A stretch of DNA of 64,000 nucleotides from Sphingomonadales bacterium UBA2369 (GCA_002344055.1 DDTH01000018.1:124219-188218); one strand, 5' to 3'. Shown: positions 1 to 9,296, numbered from the stretch's first letter. Program-made: numbers and translations. Notes: a model not told the origin generated them from the letters alone.

Positions 1-889
1 TGCGGCGGCACCGCCGCCGGAGAAAAAGAAGGAAAGCTGGTGGAGCTTCCTGCGCTTCCTGGCGATCCTGTTCGTCGCGACCTTGGTGCTGCGCAGCTGC
101 ATCGTCGCGCCGTTCAGCATCCCGTCCGCGTCGATGATGCCGAACCTGCTGGTGGGCGACTATCTGTTCGTATCGAAATGGCCGTACGGCTATTCGCAAT
201 ATTCCTATCCGTTCGGCATTATCCGCTATGAAGGCCGGGTGATGGGATCGCTGCCAGAGCGTGGCGACATTGCGGTGTTCCGTTATCCGGGCCCGCGCGA
301 AGACGATTATGTGAAACGCGTCATCGGCCTGCCCGGCGACAAGATCCAGGTCATCGGCGGGCGGCTGATCCTGAACGACCAGGAAGTGCCGCGCGAACGG
401 CTGGAGGATTTCATCCTGCCGATCACCGCCAACATGATCCGTCCGAATACGGGCGGCTTCCCGTGCGGCGGCCAGAAGCTCGAGGAAACCGGCCCGGACG
501 GGCAGCGGCAATGCCGCTACGACCGCTATCGCGAAACGCTGCCGGGCGGGCGCTCCTACGAAGTGCTCGACCATGTCGAGGCCACGCCGGAGCGCTGCGC
601 CCTGCGCGCCGGGACCGACCCCTGCGCGGCGGACAATTTCGGGCCGGTGATGGTGCCCGAGGGACATGTCTTCATGATGGGCGACAATCGGGACGACAGT
701 CTGGACAGCCGGTTTCCGGTCAGCCCGAACCCGAACATTCCGGGCGGCGTCGGCATGGTGCCCATCGACAATCTGCAGGGGCGCGCGCTGATCAGCTTCT
801 TCTCCACGGACGGTTCGGCCGAATGGCTGCTGCCCTGGACCTGGTTCACGGCGGCGCGCTGGAGCCGGTTCGGGATCACCTATCCGTGA
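1..889 (+). CDS. lepB: Signal peptidase I, partial (5' end outside window)
   Basis: The reading frame is open from base 2, so the true start lies upstream of the window. The protein removes signal peptides from exported proteins at the outer face of the inner membrane. The visible N-terminus is Pro/Lys-rich (PPPEKKKESWW), then comes one transmembrane helix (FLAILFVATLVL). The catalytic serine sits in PSASMMPNLL and the general-base lysine in DYVKRVIGLPGDK. The C-terminal GDNRDDSLDSR box is also present. An insert of about 90 residues between the Lys and GDNRD boxes is typical of the larger Gram-negative enzymes. It overlaps rnc by a GTGA start/stop junction, and lepB-rnc-era is a classic operon. 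Family assignment is firm. Confidence 0.96.
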   Translation, partial: AAAPPPEKKKESWWSFLRFLAILFVATLVLRSCIVAPFSIPSASMMPNLLVGDYLFVSKWPYGYSQYSYPFGIIRYEGRVMGSLPERGDIAVFRYPGPREDDYVKRVIGLPGDKIQVIGGRLILNDQEVPRERLEDFILPITANMIRPNTGGFPCGGQKLEETGPDGQRQCRYDRYRETLPGGRSYEVLDHVEATPERCALRAGTDPCAADNFGPVMVPEGHVFMMGDNRDDSLDSRFPVSPNPNIPGGVGMVPIDNLQGRALISFFSTDGSAEWLLPWTWFTAARWSRFGITYP

Positions 890-1548
890 GTTCGCTCGCG
901 GCGTGGGTCGAACAGATCAGCGGACACCGGCCGCGCGACCTGGGCCTGTTCGAACGGGCGCTGACCCATCCGAGCCGAGGCGGCCCGGACTATCAACGGC
1001 TGGAATTCCTGGGCGACCGCGTGCTCGGGCTGGCCGTGGCGGACTGGCTGATCGCGACGTTTCCGGAGGAGCCGGAGGGGCAGCTTTCGACCCGTCTGCA
1101 TGCCCTGGTGTCGGGCGCGATCTGCGCGGACGTGGCGCGCGGTTTCGACGTGCAGGCGCAGGTGCGGCTGGGGCAGCAGGCGCAGAATGACGGAGCCTTC
1201 GCCAGCGACAATGTGCTGGGCGACGTCATGGAGGCGATCATCGGCGCGCTCTATCTGGACACGGATTATCCGACCGCCGCCGCGTTCGTGCGCCGCGCGT
1301 GGGGCGACCGGGTGGCCAGCGTGTCTCGCCCGCCCAAGCATCCGAAAGCGGCGCTGCAGGAATGGGCCGCGGCCAACAACCGCAAGCCGCCGGTTTACGA
1401 AGTGGTCGAACGCAGCGGGCCGGAACATGCGCCAAGATTCGTGATCCGGGTGTCTATCCGCGGGCTTGGCGAGGCCGAGGCCAACGGCACGAACAAACAG
1501 GAAGCGGAACGCGAGGCGGCACGGAATTTGTTGGAGAAACTGACGTGA
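886..1548 (+). CDS. rnc: Ribonuclease III
   Basis: Double-strand-specific endoribonuclease for rRNA and mRNA processing; 220 residues, normal family length. The signature RLEFLGDRVL is near residue 40 and the second acidic cluster (DVMEAIIGALYLD) is near residues 110-120, together giving the Mg-binding catalytic site. A C-terminal dsRNA-binding domain starts at about residue 145 and ends in the NKQEAEREAARNLL helix. The GTG start at 886 overlaps the lepB stop; a longer in-frame extension upstream lies inside lepB and has no family resemblance. Its stop overlaps the GTG start of era, so all three genes are probably translationally coupled. Confidence 0.96.
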   Translation: MSSLAAWVEQISGHRPRDLGLFERALTHPSRGGPDYQRLEFLGDRVLGLAVADWLIATFPEEPEGQLSTRLHALVSGAICADVARGFDVQAQVRLGQQAQNDGAFASDNVLGDVMEAIIGALYLDTDYPTAAAFVRRAWGDRVASVSRPPKHPKAALQEWAAANNRKPPVYEVVERSGPEHAPRFVIRVSIRGLGEAEANGTNKQEAEREAARNLLEKLT

Positions 1549-2438
1549 CGCAGCATGCAGGCCTGGTCGCCGTTGTCGGCGCGCCCAATGCGGGCAAGTC
1601 GACGCTCGTCAACGCGCTGGTGGGGCAGAAGGTCGCGATCGTTACGCCCAAGGCGCAGACGACGCGAGCGCGGCTGATGGGGATCGCAATCCAGGAGGAA
1701 ACGCAGATCCTTTTGGTCGATACCCCCGGGCTGTTCGAGCCGAAAAGGCGGCTGGACCGGGCGATGGTCGCGGCGGTCTGGGAAGGCGCGCAGGATGCGG
1801 ATCTGATCGCGCTCGTGGTCGATGCGGAGCGCGGGCTGAACCGCAATGTCGCGGAGATTGCCGACAAGCTGCGCGACCGCAGCGAGGGCAAATTGCTCGT
1901 GCTGAACAAGGTCGATGTCGCGAAGAAGAATGAGCTGCTCACGCTCGCCGCGCAGCTGAACGAGCGGGTGGAATTCGCCGATACGTTCATGGTCTCGGCC
2001 GCGACCGGCGATGGCGTGGCGGATCTGAAGACGGCACTGGCGGCCAGGATGCCGGAAGGGCCGTGGCTGTTCCCCGAGGATCAGGTGTCGGACGCGACCG
2101 ACCGGATGATGGCGGCGGAAGTGACGCGCGAGCAGATCTTCCTGAAGCTGCACGCGGAACTGCCTTATGCGAGCGCGATCGAGACGGAGAAATATGAGGA
2201 GCGCAAGGACGGCTCCGTCGCGATCCACCAGCAGATATTGGTCGGGCGGCCGACCCAGCGCGCGATCGTGCTGGGCAAGGGCGGCGCGATGATCCGTGCG
2301 ATCGGCGAGGCGTCACGGGCGGAGCTGAGCAAGCTGCTGGGGAAGAAGGTCCACCTGTTCCTCCACGTGAAGGTGAAGCCGGACTGGGAGGAAGATCGCG
2401 GCCTCTATCGCGAGATGGGGCTCGACTGGGTCGATTGA
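1545..2438 (+). CDS. era: GTPase Era
   Basis: Ras-like GTPase that binds the 3' end of 16S rRNA during small-subunit maturation; 297 residues. G1 is GAPNAGKST (residues about 10-18), followed by the switch region KAQTTRARLMG, G3 DTPGLFEP and G4 NKVD. The C-terminal KH domain is seen in VLGKGGAMIRAIGEASRAEL followed by VHLFLHVKVKPDWEED. The GTG start at 1545 lies within the rnc stop, matching the Era N-terminus; longer in-frame extensions run back through rnc. Third gene of the lepB-rnc-era operon. Confidence 0.96.
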   Translation: MTQHAGLVAVVGAPNAGKSTLVNALVGQKVAIVTPKAQTTRARLMGIAIQEETQILLVDTPGLFEPKRRLDRAMVAAVWEGAQDADLIALVVDAERGLNRNVAEIADKLRDRSEGKLLVLNKVDVAKKNELLTLAAQLNERVEFADTFMVSAATGDGVADLKTALAARMPEGPWLFPEDQVSDATDRMMAAEVTREQIFLKLHAELPYASAIETEKYEERKDGSVAIHQQILVGRPTQRAIVLGKGGAMIRAIGEASRAELSKLLGKKVHLFLHVKVKPDWEEDRGLYREMGLDWVD

Positions 2439-2472
2439 CGGCGCGTCAATCTATGGCGGCTAGGAGCGCGGC

Positions 2473-3876
2473 ATGGCGAGTGCGGCGAGACGTTTCGAAG
2501 GACAATCCGGAACCGGGGCGAGCGGGATCGGCTGGGCGCTGATCATCGCGCTGGTCGCGGTCATATCGGCGGCGGCGGGATGGACGGGGTTCATCGCTTC
2601 GGACGACGAGCTTTACTATCAGGGCGCGCTCAGATGGGCGGCGGGCGAGCCATTCGCCGGCGACAATCATTGGACCACACGCTTTCCGCTCGTGCTGACG
2701 CTCGCCGGGATGGTGAAGCTCGCCGGCCCGAACGTGATGGCGCTGCACCTGGCCGCGATCCTGTGGTTCGCCATCTTCGTCGCGATGGGGACATTGCTGG
2801 CGCGGCGGATCGCGGGGGAACGCGGCGGCTGGTTCGGCGGGCTGATGCTGGCGGCGCTGCCGCTGAACGCGCTCGGCGCGTCGATCGTGAATTGCGACCT
2901 GCCCGAGGCGACCTTCCTGATGTTGGGAGCGTGGCTGCTGATCGGGGAGTTGGAGCGGCCGCGGCTATTGCGATGCGTGCTGGCGGGCGCCGCGCTCGGC
3001 ATGGCGATGCTCTGCCGGGAGACGGCGGTGCTGGCACTGTCGGGCTTCGGCATTCTCTTCCTGATGGGCCGGCCCTTCCCGCGCTGGGCGATCTTCGCGG
3101 CGGGCTGCGGCGCGGCGCTCGTCCTGATCGGCGAGGCGGCGTTTCAATGGGCGATGACCGGCGATCCGCTGCATCGCTACGGCCTGGCCTTCAACCACGA
3201 TTCGGACCTGAATCGCGCAGCGAACGAGGAAGGCAATCTGTTGGTCCACCCGGCGATCGACCCGTTGCTGGTGCTGCTGATCAACAATGAGTTCGTGCTG
3301 CTGTTCTGGCTGGCGATCCCGGCAACGCTCTCGCTGCTCGGCAGCGGTTTCGACTGGCGGCGGTTCGCACCGGTGCTGGCGATGGGTGCGGCGTCTTTCC
3401 TTCTGGTCGCTCTGCTGTCGACCAAGCTGGTGCTGAATCCCCGCTACTTCACGCCCACAGCGACTGCTGCGGCGATCCTGGTGGGCGCATGGCTGGCGCG
3501 GATGCCGGCGCGGCGTGGGGCGACGCTGCTGGCCCTGGTCGTGCTGCTGAACGTCGGCATGATGACGCTGCAGAACAATCATCCGCGCTTCGCTTCGGAG
3601 GCGCTGACGGAAGCCGCGGCGGCGGATCCGGCGCGGGCGGTGACCAGCGATACGGACACCGTGACGCGAGCGCGGCAGCGGCTGTTATGGGCCGGGCTGG
3701 ACAATGTCCGGCCGGACGCATCGTTCGAACTGGTGCGCAGCAGCGACGTGCAGGGGCGCGAGATCGTGGCGGAATATCCCGCGCCGTGGCGGCCGGCGGG
3801 ATGGATCGCGTCGCGCTTCGGGATCGAGATCGGCCGGCTCAAGGCGGGCGAGGATATGGCGCTGGTCAGGCGCTGA
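2473..3876 (+). CDS. ArnT/PMT-like membrane glycosyltransferase (GT-C fold, GT39-like)
   Basis: 467-residue polytopic membrane protein with about ten or more hydrophobic segments. An acidic motif (IASDDELYYQGALRW) follows the first helix, as in GT-C glycosyltransferases that take polyprenyl-phosphate sugars as donors. The loop NHWTTRFPLV and the conserved arginine of the following helix also fit the PMT/ArnT superfamily. Substrate cannot be told from the sequence. It starts 34 bases after era with its own ATG, and its 3' end overlaps the convergent sirtuin gene by 11 bases. Confidence 0.75.
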   Translation: MASAARRFEGQSGTGASGIGWALIIALVAVISAAAGWTGFIASDDELYYQGALRWAAGEPFAGDNHWTTRFPLVLTLAGMVKLAGPNVMALHLAAILWFAIFVAMGTLLARRIAGERGGWFGGLMLAALPLNALGASIVNCDLPEATFLMLGAWLLIGELERPRLLRCVLAGAALGMAMLCRETAVLALSGFGILFLMGRPFPRWAIFAAGCGAALVLIGEAAFQWAMTGDPLHRYGLAFNHDSDLNRAANEEGNLLVHPAIDPLLVLLINNEFVLLFWLAIPATLSLLGSGFDWRRFAPVLAMGAASFLLVALLSTKLVLNPRYFTPTATAAAILVGAWLARMPARRGATLLALVVLLNVGMMTLQNNHPRFASEALTEAAAADPARAVTSDTDTVTRARQRLLWAGLDNVRPDASFELVRSSDVQGREIVAEYPAPWRPAGWIASRFGIEIGRLKAGEDMALVRR

Positions 3877-4570
3877 GCAGTTCGTCCACCAGAGCCGGGA
3901 CAAGTTCCCCTGCCCGCCCCAACCGGCTTTCGTCGAAACTGGCGCTGCCCTGGCTCGGTTCGAGATTGAGTTCGATCGTCCGCGCGTCGCAATACCGGGC
4001 GGTCTGGACGAAGCCCGCAGCGGGATAGACCGCGCCGGAGGTGCCGATCGACACGAACAGGTCCGCATCCATCAGCGCCCGGTCGATGGTCGCCATGCCG
4101 TAGGGCATCTCGCCGAACCAGACGATGTCCGGGCGGAGTTGGCCGCGCGCATCGCAGCGGGGGCATGCGGGCGCGTGGCCGAGACCCTCGCTCCACGGGG
4201 ATCGTTTGTCGCAGGCAAGACACCAGGCGGATTTGAGTTCGCCATGCATATGCAGCAGGCGGCGCGCGCCGGCGCGCTCGTGCAGGTCATCGACATTCTG
4301 GGTGACAATCAACAATTCGCCGGGCCATTCGGCATCGAGCCGCGCGAGCGCCTCGTGCGCCGGGTTCGGCACGACCTCCTTCAACCGCGCCCGGCGGGCA
4401 TCGTAGAAACGCTGCACCAAGGCGGGATCGCGCGCGAAGCCCTCCGGCGTCGCGACATCCTCGACGCGATGATCTTCCCACAGCCCGTCGGCGGCCCGGA
4501 AGGTGGCGATGCCGGATTCGGCGGAGACGCCCGCGCCGGTGAGGATGACGATGTTGCGGATCGCGGCCAT
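3866..4570 (-). CDS. cobB: NAD-dependent protein deacylase, sirtuin family
   Basis: 234 residues. Sir2 enzymes remove acyl groups from lysines while cleaving NAD. The NAD-binding GAGVSAESGIATFR motif is at residues 12-25, QNVDDLHERAG near 100, and the catalytic histidine in LHMHGEL. Two zinc-ligand pairs are present (CLAC and CPRC). No long N-terminal extension is present, as in bacterial class III sirtuins. Transcribed convergently with the upstream glycosyltransferase and overlapping its 3' end. Confidence 0.92.
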   Translation of the reverse strand: MAAIRNIVILTGAGVSAESGIATFRAADGLWEDHRVEDVATPEGFARDPALVQRFYDARRARLKEVVPNPAHEALARLDAEWPGELLIVTQNVDDLHERAGARRLLHMHGELKSAWCLACDKRSPWSEGLGHAPACPRCDARGQLRPDIVWFGEMPYGMATIDRALMDADLFVSIGTSGAVYPAAGFVQTARYCDARTIELNLEPSQGSASFDESRLGRAGELVPALVDELLSA

Positions 4571-4615
4571 CTCCCCAGCCTAGTGGAAACAGGCCGGGGA
4601 GACGAGGCGGCGCCT

Positions 4616-4819
4616 TTACTTGCCCGGATTCACGTTGATGTCGATCTTGTCCGGTACCTCGATCGTCGTGCCGCCGCCGCCGAAGGCACCGCTGCGATAC
4701 AGGAGGAAGCCGCCGACGATGAGAGCGATCACCAGCACGATGGCGATGATCATTCCCGCGCCGCCGCTGCGGTTGCCGCCGTCGGTGACCACGATGGTTT
4801 CACGCTCGGGTTCGGCCAT
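4616..4819 (-). CDS. Small single-pass membrane protein, function unknown
   Basis: 67 residues. A polar N-terminus (MAEPERETIVVTDGG) is followed by one transmembrane helix (about residues 23-42, MIIAIVLVIALIVGGFLLY) and a short Gly-rich tail ending IDINVNPGK. The reverse strand shows an AGGGAGTA-type ribosome-binding sequence just before the ATG. I do not recognise a named family. It sits 45 bases upstream of the sirtuin gene on the same strand and could be co-transcribed with it. Confidence 0.7.
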   Translation of the reverse strand: MAEPERETIVVTDGGNRSGGAGMIIAIVLVIALIVGGFLLYRSGAFGGGGTTIEVPDKIDINVNPGK

Positions 4820-4951
4820 GATCCATACTCCCTTTACTGAAGATTTGGCCGGTCAACGCCCGCACGGAGCGACTGTTCCGCCCCCGTCCCGGTTGCGCGG
4901 AGACGCGCTTTCCGCGACAGGAGAGCGGTCGTCAAAGGGAGGCTCGCACAG

Positions 4952-5683
4952 GTGATCGGCATCGGCATCGTCGGGGCGGCAGGCCGGATGGGACGCGCGA
5001 TCGCGGCGGAATTGTCCGGGCGTGACGACGCCCGCGTGACGGCGACGGCCGAGCGCGGCGGCGACCTCGATGCGCTGGCCCGGGGCGCGAATGTGCTGAT
5101 CGACTTTTCGTCGCCGGATGCTCTTCCCGCCGTGCTGGATGCTGCGCGCGGCGCGGCGGTGCCGGTGGTGATCGGCACGACTGGCCTGAGTGCGGCGGAG
5201 CATGAGGCGATCGACGCGGCGGCGCGGGAGATCGCTGTGCTGCAGGCGGCGAATATGTCGCTGGGCGTGAATCTGCTTGCCGCTCTGGTGCGCGAGGCGG
5301 CGGCGCGGCTGGGGCCGGGCTGGGATATCGAGATTGCGGAGATGCATCACCGCCACAAGGTGGATGCGCCGTCCGGCACCGCCCTCTTGCTCGGCGAGGC
5401 GGCGGCGGCGGGGCGCGGAATCACGCTGGCCGGGCATAGCGAGCGTGGCCGCGACGGGATCGGCGAAACGCGCGCGGAAGGCGCGATCGGCTTCGCCTCT
5501 CTGCGGGGCGGATCGGTGGCGGGCGACCATCTGGTCGTGCTGGCGGGTGAAGGGGAACGGATCGAACTCGGCCACCGTGCCGAGAGCCGGGCGATCTTCG
5601 CGCGAGGGGCAGTGCAGGCGGCGCTCTGGCTGCACGGCAAGGCGCCGGGGCGGTACAGTATGAACGACGTACTCGGGCTGTGA
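4952..5683 (+). CDS. dapB: 4-hydroxy-tetrahydrodipicolinate reductase
   Basis: Reduces hydroxy-tetrahydrodipicolinate with NAD(P)H in the lysine/diaminopimelate pathway. 243 residues with GTG start. The Rossmann dinucleotide motif GAAGRMGRAI is at residues 7-16. The family signature MHHRHKVDAPSGT carries the catalytic histidine and lysine. ANMSLGVNLL and the late GHRAESRAIFARGA are also typical. Its stop overlaps the GTG of the next gene (permease), so the two may be co-translated. Confidence 0.95.
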   Translation: MIGIGIVGAAGRMGRAIAAELSGRDDARVTATAERGGDLDALARGANVLIDFSSPDALPAVLDAARGAAVPVVIGTTGLSAAEHEAIDAAAREIAVLQAANMSLGVNLLAALVREAAARLGPGWDIEIAEMHHRHKVDAPSGTALLLGEAAAAGRGITLAGHSERGRDGIGETRAEGAIGFASLRGGSVAGDHLVVLAGEGERIELGHRAESRAIFARGAVQAALWLHGKAPGRYSMNDVLGL

Positions 5684-7005
5684 GCGAGACGGCGCATCAG
5701 CCCGCGCTGAAGCGGGCGCTGGGGCCTTTCGACGTCACCATGCTGGTGATGGGCGGGATCATCGGCTCCGGCATCTTCGTCAATCCGGCGGTGGTGGCGA
5801 CGCACGTGCAGGCCCCTGCCCTGATCGTCGGGGTCTGGCTGTTCGGCGGGCTGATCGCGATCGCCGGGGCGTTCGTTTATGCCGAACTGGCGGCGCGGCG
5901 GCCGGAGGTGGGCGGGCAATATGCCTATCTGCGCGATGCGTTCGGACCGGTGCCGGCCTTCCTCTACGGCTGGGCCTTGCTGCTGGTGATCCAGTCGGGC
6001 GGGATGGCGGCGGTGGCGATCGTCTTTTCCAATTATCTGCTCGCGGTGACCGGCATGGCGGTCGATCCGGCCTGGCCGGCGGTGACGGTGCTGCTGCTGC
6101 TGACCGGGATCAATTGCCTGGGCGTGAAGGCCGGCGGGACGCTGCAGTCGCTGCTGATGGTGCTGAAGATCGGCGGCATATTGCTGCTGGTCGTGTGCGG
6201 GCTGGCCTTCGCGCCAGCGGCGGCGCCTGTCGCGGCCGCACCGGTGGTGGATGGCTCGACGGGGCTGCTGGTCGCGCTGGCGGCGGCGCTGACGCCGGTG
6301 ATGTTCTCCTATGGCGGGTGGCAGACGGCGAGCTTCGTCTCCGGCGAGATGCGCGATCCGCGCCGCGACCTTGCGCGCGGGCTGCTGTTCGGGGTGATCG
6401 GCGTGGTGGCGCTCTATGCGCTGGTGGCGCTGACCGCGGTGGTGGTGCTCGGGCCGCAGGGACTGGCCGCCACGACCACGCCGGCGAGCGACGTGATGCG
6501 GCTGGCGCTGGGCGAGAGCGGCGCGACGATCATCGGCCTCGCCATCGCCATCTCGGCCTTGGGCTTCCTGAGCCAAGGGATGCTGACCAGCCCGCGCGTC
6601 TATTTCGCGATGGCGGAGGATGGGAGCTTCTTCCGTGGCGTGGCCACGGTCGGCAAACGCACACGCGCGCCTTACGTGGCGATCCTGCTGCAGGGCGCGG
6701 TGGCAATCGCGATCGCGCTGACCGGCACGTTCGGGCAGATTTTGAGCTATGTCGTGTCGGTCGATTTCATCTTCTTCGCGCTGACCGGGATTGCGCTTTT
6801 CGTGCTGCGGCGGCGCGACACGGAAACGCCGTGGGTGAAAGTGCCCGGCCATCCCTGGACGACGGGCTTCTTCGTGCTCGCCTGCGCCGTGACCGTGGTC
6901 GGCACGGTCTGGATCAATCCCGTGAACAGCCTGATCGGCTTCGCGATCCTGCTCGCGGGCGTGCCGGCCTGCCTGTTGTTCAGGGCGTACCGGAAGGCGG
7001 CATGA
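5680..7005 (+). CDS. APC-family amino acid permease
   Basis: 441-residue inner-membrane transporter with about twelve hydrophobic helices. The first helix contains GGIIGSGIFVNP, the glycine-rich substrate-binding motif of APC-superfamily permeases, and helix 2/3 has the EVGGQYAYLRDAFGP motif of the LAT/serine-threonine exchanger-like branch. Substrate unknown. Its GTG start overlaps the dapB stop, and its TGA overlaps the ATG of the aminotransferase, suggesting a dapB-permease-aminotransferase-nth transcription unit. Confidence 0.9.
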   Translation: MSETAHQPALKRALGPFDVTMLVMGGIIGSGIFVNPAVVATHVQAPALIVGVWLFGGLIAIAGAFVYAELAARRPEVGGQYAYLRDAFGPVPAFLYGWALLLVIQSGGMAAVAIVFSNYLLAVTGMAVDPAWPAVTVLLLLTGINCLGVKAGGTLQSLLMVLKIGGILLLVVCGLAFAPAAAPVAAAPVVDGSTGLLVALAAALTPVMFSYGGWQTASFVSGEMRDPRRDLARGLLFGVIGVVALYALVALTAVVVLGPQGLAATTTPASDVMRLALGESGATIIGLAIAISALGFLSQGMLTSPRVYFAMAEDGSFFRGVATVGKRTRAPYVAILLQGAVAIAIALTGTFGQILSYVVSVDFIFFALTGIALFVLRRRDTETPWVKVPGHPWTTGFFVLACAVTVVGTVWINPVNSLIGFAILLAGVPACLLFRAYRKAA

Positions 7006-8063
7006 GGGCGCTGCAATCCGAATATATGTACTGGGCGAAGAACCAGGTGCCGGTGCGTTTCAACCTGGCGTCGAGCGAAGTCCCGCATGTGCGGCTGGAT
7101 CGCTTCGGAATCGACATTGCCGACCTCGAGATCGACGGGGCCAGCCGCTACCGCTACCCGCCGCTGCGCGCGGCGATTGCGCGCAAGATCGGCGTCGGGC
7201 TGGAGCGGATCGTGATGGCCGACGGCGCGTCTATGGCGAACATGTTGGCGCTCTCCGCGCTGGTTGCGCCCGGCGACGAGGTGCTGATCGAGCGGCCGGG
7301 CTATGAGCCAATCAGCGCGGCGGCTTCATTCTGCGGCGCGCGGGTGCGGCATTTCGACCGGGTGACGCCGGATTTCCGGGTCGATCTGGAGGCGGTCGAA
7401 CGGGCGCTGACGCCGAAGACGCGGCTGATCGCGCTGACCAACCTCAACAATCCCACAAGCAATTGCACGGATGAGGCGAGCTTGCGCGCGCTGGGCGAAC
7501 TCGCGGGGCGGAACAATGCGCGGGTGCTGATCGACGAGATTTTTCTCGACTCGGCGGTGGAGGCGCAGGGCAGCGCGGCTCTGCTGTCCGACATATTCGT
7601 CTGCACCGGCAGCCTGACCAAGGTTTATGGCCTCAGCGGCCTGCGCTGCGGCTGGATCGTGGCCGCGCCGGACTTGGCCGAACGGATGTGGCGGCTGAAC
7701 GAATTGTTCGGTGTCGCGCAGGCGCATGCGACCGAGCGGCTGGCCTTGATCGCGCTGGAGCGGCTGGACGAGGTTGCGGCGGGCAATACGGCCCGGCTGG
7801 CGCACAATCGCGCCCTGTTCGCACGCTTCGTCGCCGATCAATCGAAGCTCGAATGGGTGAGCCAGCCGGGCGGGATCACCGCTTTCCCGCGCCTGATCGC
7901 CGGCGATGTCGATGCGCTGCACGGCCTGCTGCGCGAGCGTTACGATACCGCGATCGTGCCGGGCCGCTTTTTCGGCTGCGCGGATCGCTTTCGCATCGGC
8001 CTCGGCGGCGCGACGGCGGATCTGGAGGCGGGCCTCGAACGGCTGGGCACGGCGCTGGCATGA
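7002..8063 (+). CDS. PLP-dependent aminotransferase, class I/II
   Basis: 353 residues, fold-type I aminotransferase. The NNPTSNCTDE motif binds the substrate carboxylate region, VLIDEIFLD carries the PLP-ring aspartate, and the Schiff-base lysine is in GSLTKVYGLSGLRCGW (about residue 207). Short for the family and lacking an obvious extended N-terminal arm. The ATG at 7002 is fixed by overlap with the permease stop. The context with dapB and an amino-acid permease suggests amino-acid metabolism, but the substrate cannot be assigned. Confidence 0.88.
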   Translation: MRALQSEYMYWAKNQVPVRFNLASSEVPHVRLDRFGIDIADLEIDGASRYRYPPLRAAIARKIGVGLERIVMADGASMANMLALSALVAPGDEVLIERPGYEPISAAASFCGARVRHFDRVTPDFRVDLEAVERALTPKTRLIALTNLNNPTSNCTDEASLRALGELAGRNNARVLIDEIFLDSAVEAQGSAALLSDIFVCTGSLTKVYGLSGLRCGWIVAAPDLAERMWRLNELFGVAQAHATERLALIALERLDEVAAGNTARLAHNRALFARFVADQSKLEWVSQPGGITAFPRLIAGDVDALHGLLRERYDTAIVPGRFFGCADRFRIGLGGATADLEAGLERLGTALA

Positions 8064-8737
8064 AGAAAGCCGACATTGCCGAATTCTACCGCCTGCTCGC
8101 CGAGCGGACGCCGGAGCCGAAGACCGAACTGGAATCGGTCAACGACTACACCCTGCTGGTCGCGGTCGTGCTGTCGGCGCAGGCGACGGACGCGGGCGTG
8201 AACATCGCCACGCGCGAACTGTTCAAAATCGCCGATACGCCGGAGAGAATGGTCGCCCTCGGCGAGACGGAGCTGAAGCGGCACATCAAGACGATCGGGC
8301 TGTTCAACACCAAGGCGAAGAATGTCATCGCGCTGTCCGAAACACTGGTGCGCGAACATGGCGGCCAGATTCTCAACGATCGAGACGCGCTGCAGGCTTT
8401 GCCCGGCGTCGGCCGCAAGACCGCCAACGTGGTGATGAACGTCGCCTTCGGCGCGGAGACATTTCCGGTCGACACCCACGTCTTCCGGATCGGCAACCGC
8501 ACCGGGCTGGCGCCGGGCAAGGACGTGAAGCAGGTCGAGGCGCGGCTGGAGAAGGAAACGCCGGCGCCGTGGCGCAACATCGCCCATCACCTGCTGATCC
8601 TGCACGGCCGTTATGTGTGTAAAGCGCGCAAGCCGGAATGCTGGCGCTGTGTCGTCGCCCACCTTTGCCGCTATAAGCCCAAGACGCCGCCGCCGGGTGA
8701 TTCTCCGCCTGTGGCCAAGCGAAAGGTTCTTGTGTGA
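8060..8737 (+). CDS. nth: Endonuclease III
   Basis: DNA glycosylase/AP lyase for oxidised pyrimidines in base-excision repair; 225 residues. The helix-hairpin-helix LPGVGRKTANVVMN is near residues 113-126, with the catalytic lysine in it and the catalytic aspartate in VDTHVFRIGNR. The C-terminal iron-sulfur cluster loop has the exact C-x6-C-x2-C-x5-C spacing (CKARKPECWRCVVAHLC). ATG overlaps the aminotransferase stop by four bases. Confidence 0.96.
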   Translation: MKKADIAEFYRLLAERTPEPKTELESVNDYTLLVAVVLSAQATDAGVNIATRELFKIADTPERMVALGETELKRHIKTIGLFNTKAKNVIALSETLVREHGGQILNDRDALQALPGVGRKTANVVMNVAFGAETFPVDTHVFRIGNRTGLAPGKDVKQVEARLEKETPAPWRNIAHHLLILHGRYVCKARKPECWRCVVAHLCRYKPKTPPPGDSPPVAKRKVLV

Positions 8738-9144
8738 AGCGCTCCCTCGCCGCCCTGCTTTTGCTCCCGTTTGCCGCCGCCTGCACCGACGAACTGGATG
8801 GCCAGCAGCGCATCGGCCGCGCCGACGCCTGGGCGTTGTCCGCCGCCTCTCCGTCCGGCCCGCCGGTCAGTTGCATCGACCAGAGCGGGATTCGCGGCCA
8901 CGCGGTGCGCGATGCACGGACGGTGGATTTCACGATGGATGACGGGACATTGCTGCGGAACCGGTTGCCCTTCGCCTGCCCGGCTTTACTGAACGGCCCG
9001 CGCATCACCTATCGCACCGCTTTACCGCGGCTGTGCAGCACCGACACGCTGGTGCTGACGACCGCGGGCAGCGACCGGTCGGACGTGTGCGGACTGGGGC
9101 AGTTCCAGCCGGTCGTCGTGCCGCCGCAGGCCGCGTCGCGCTGA
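8734..9144 (+). CDS. Small predicted lipoprotein, function unknown
   Basis: 136 residues. The GTG start lies within the nth stop region. A short signal sequence with Leu-rich core ends in a lipobox-like FAAAC at residues 13-17, so the mature protein would begin at a lipidated cysteine. Four further cysteines (around residues 49, 77, 94 and 111) suggest disulfides in the periplasm. It ends 62 bases before the tRNA-Arg remnant and is the last chromosomal protein gene before the integrated element. No family recognised. Confidence 0.65.
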   Translation: MKRSLAALLLLPFAAACTDELDGQQRIGRADAWALSAASPSGPPVSCIDQSGIRGHAVRDARTVDFTMDDGTLLRNRLPFACPALLNGPRITYRTALPRLCSTDTLVLTTAGSDRSDVCGLGQFQPVVVPPQAASR

Positions 9145-9206
9145 AACTTGGGGACTGGCCCCCTGCCCGCTTCCTTGCTAGAGGCCGCCTCCGCTTAGGC
9201 GAACAC

Positions 9207-9246
9207 GCACCCATAGCTCAGCTGGATAGAGCGCTGCCCTCCGAAG
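9207..9246 (+). tRNA. tRNA-Arg (CCG anticodon), 5' half only, interrupted in the anticodon arm
   Basis: The 40 bases match the start of a tRNA-Arg: acceptor strand GCACCCA, D-arm GCTC/GAGC with AGCTGGATA loop, then anticodon stem CTGCC and loop CTCCGAA (anticodon CCG). From 9247 on the sequence no longer complements the anticodon stem (CTTAG instead of GCAG after the shared G) and there is no T-arm. The gene is therefore broken exactly in the anticodon arm, next to the integrase. Known ICEs use tRNA genes as attachment sites; the complete tRNA should be reconstituted at the far end. Confidence 0.85.
9233..9246 (+). other. Putative attL core in the anticodon arm of tRNA-Arg
   Basis: The last bases that still belong to the tRNA (GCTGCCCTCCGAAG) cover the 5' anticodon stem and loop and are the likely crossover region for the integrase. 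The exact core length cannot be set without attR or the empty site. Confidence 0.55.
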
Positions 9247-9296
9247 CTTAGAATACGGCCCACGCTAGACAACGCCAGGGCCTGTCTTTCTACGCT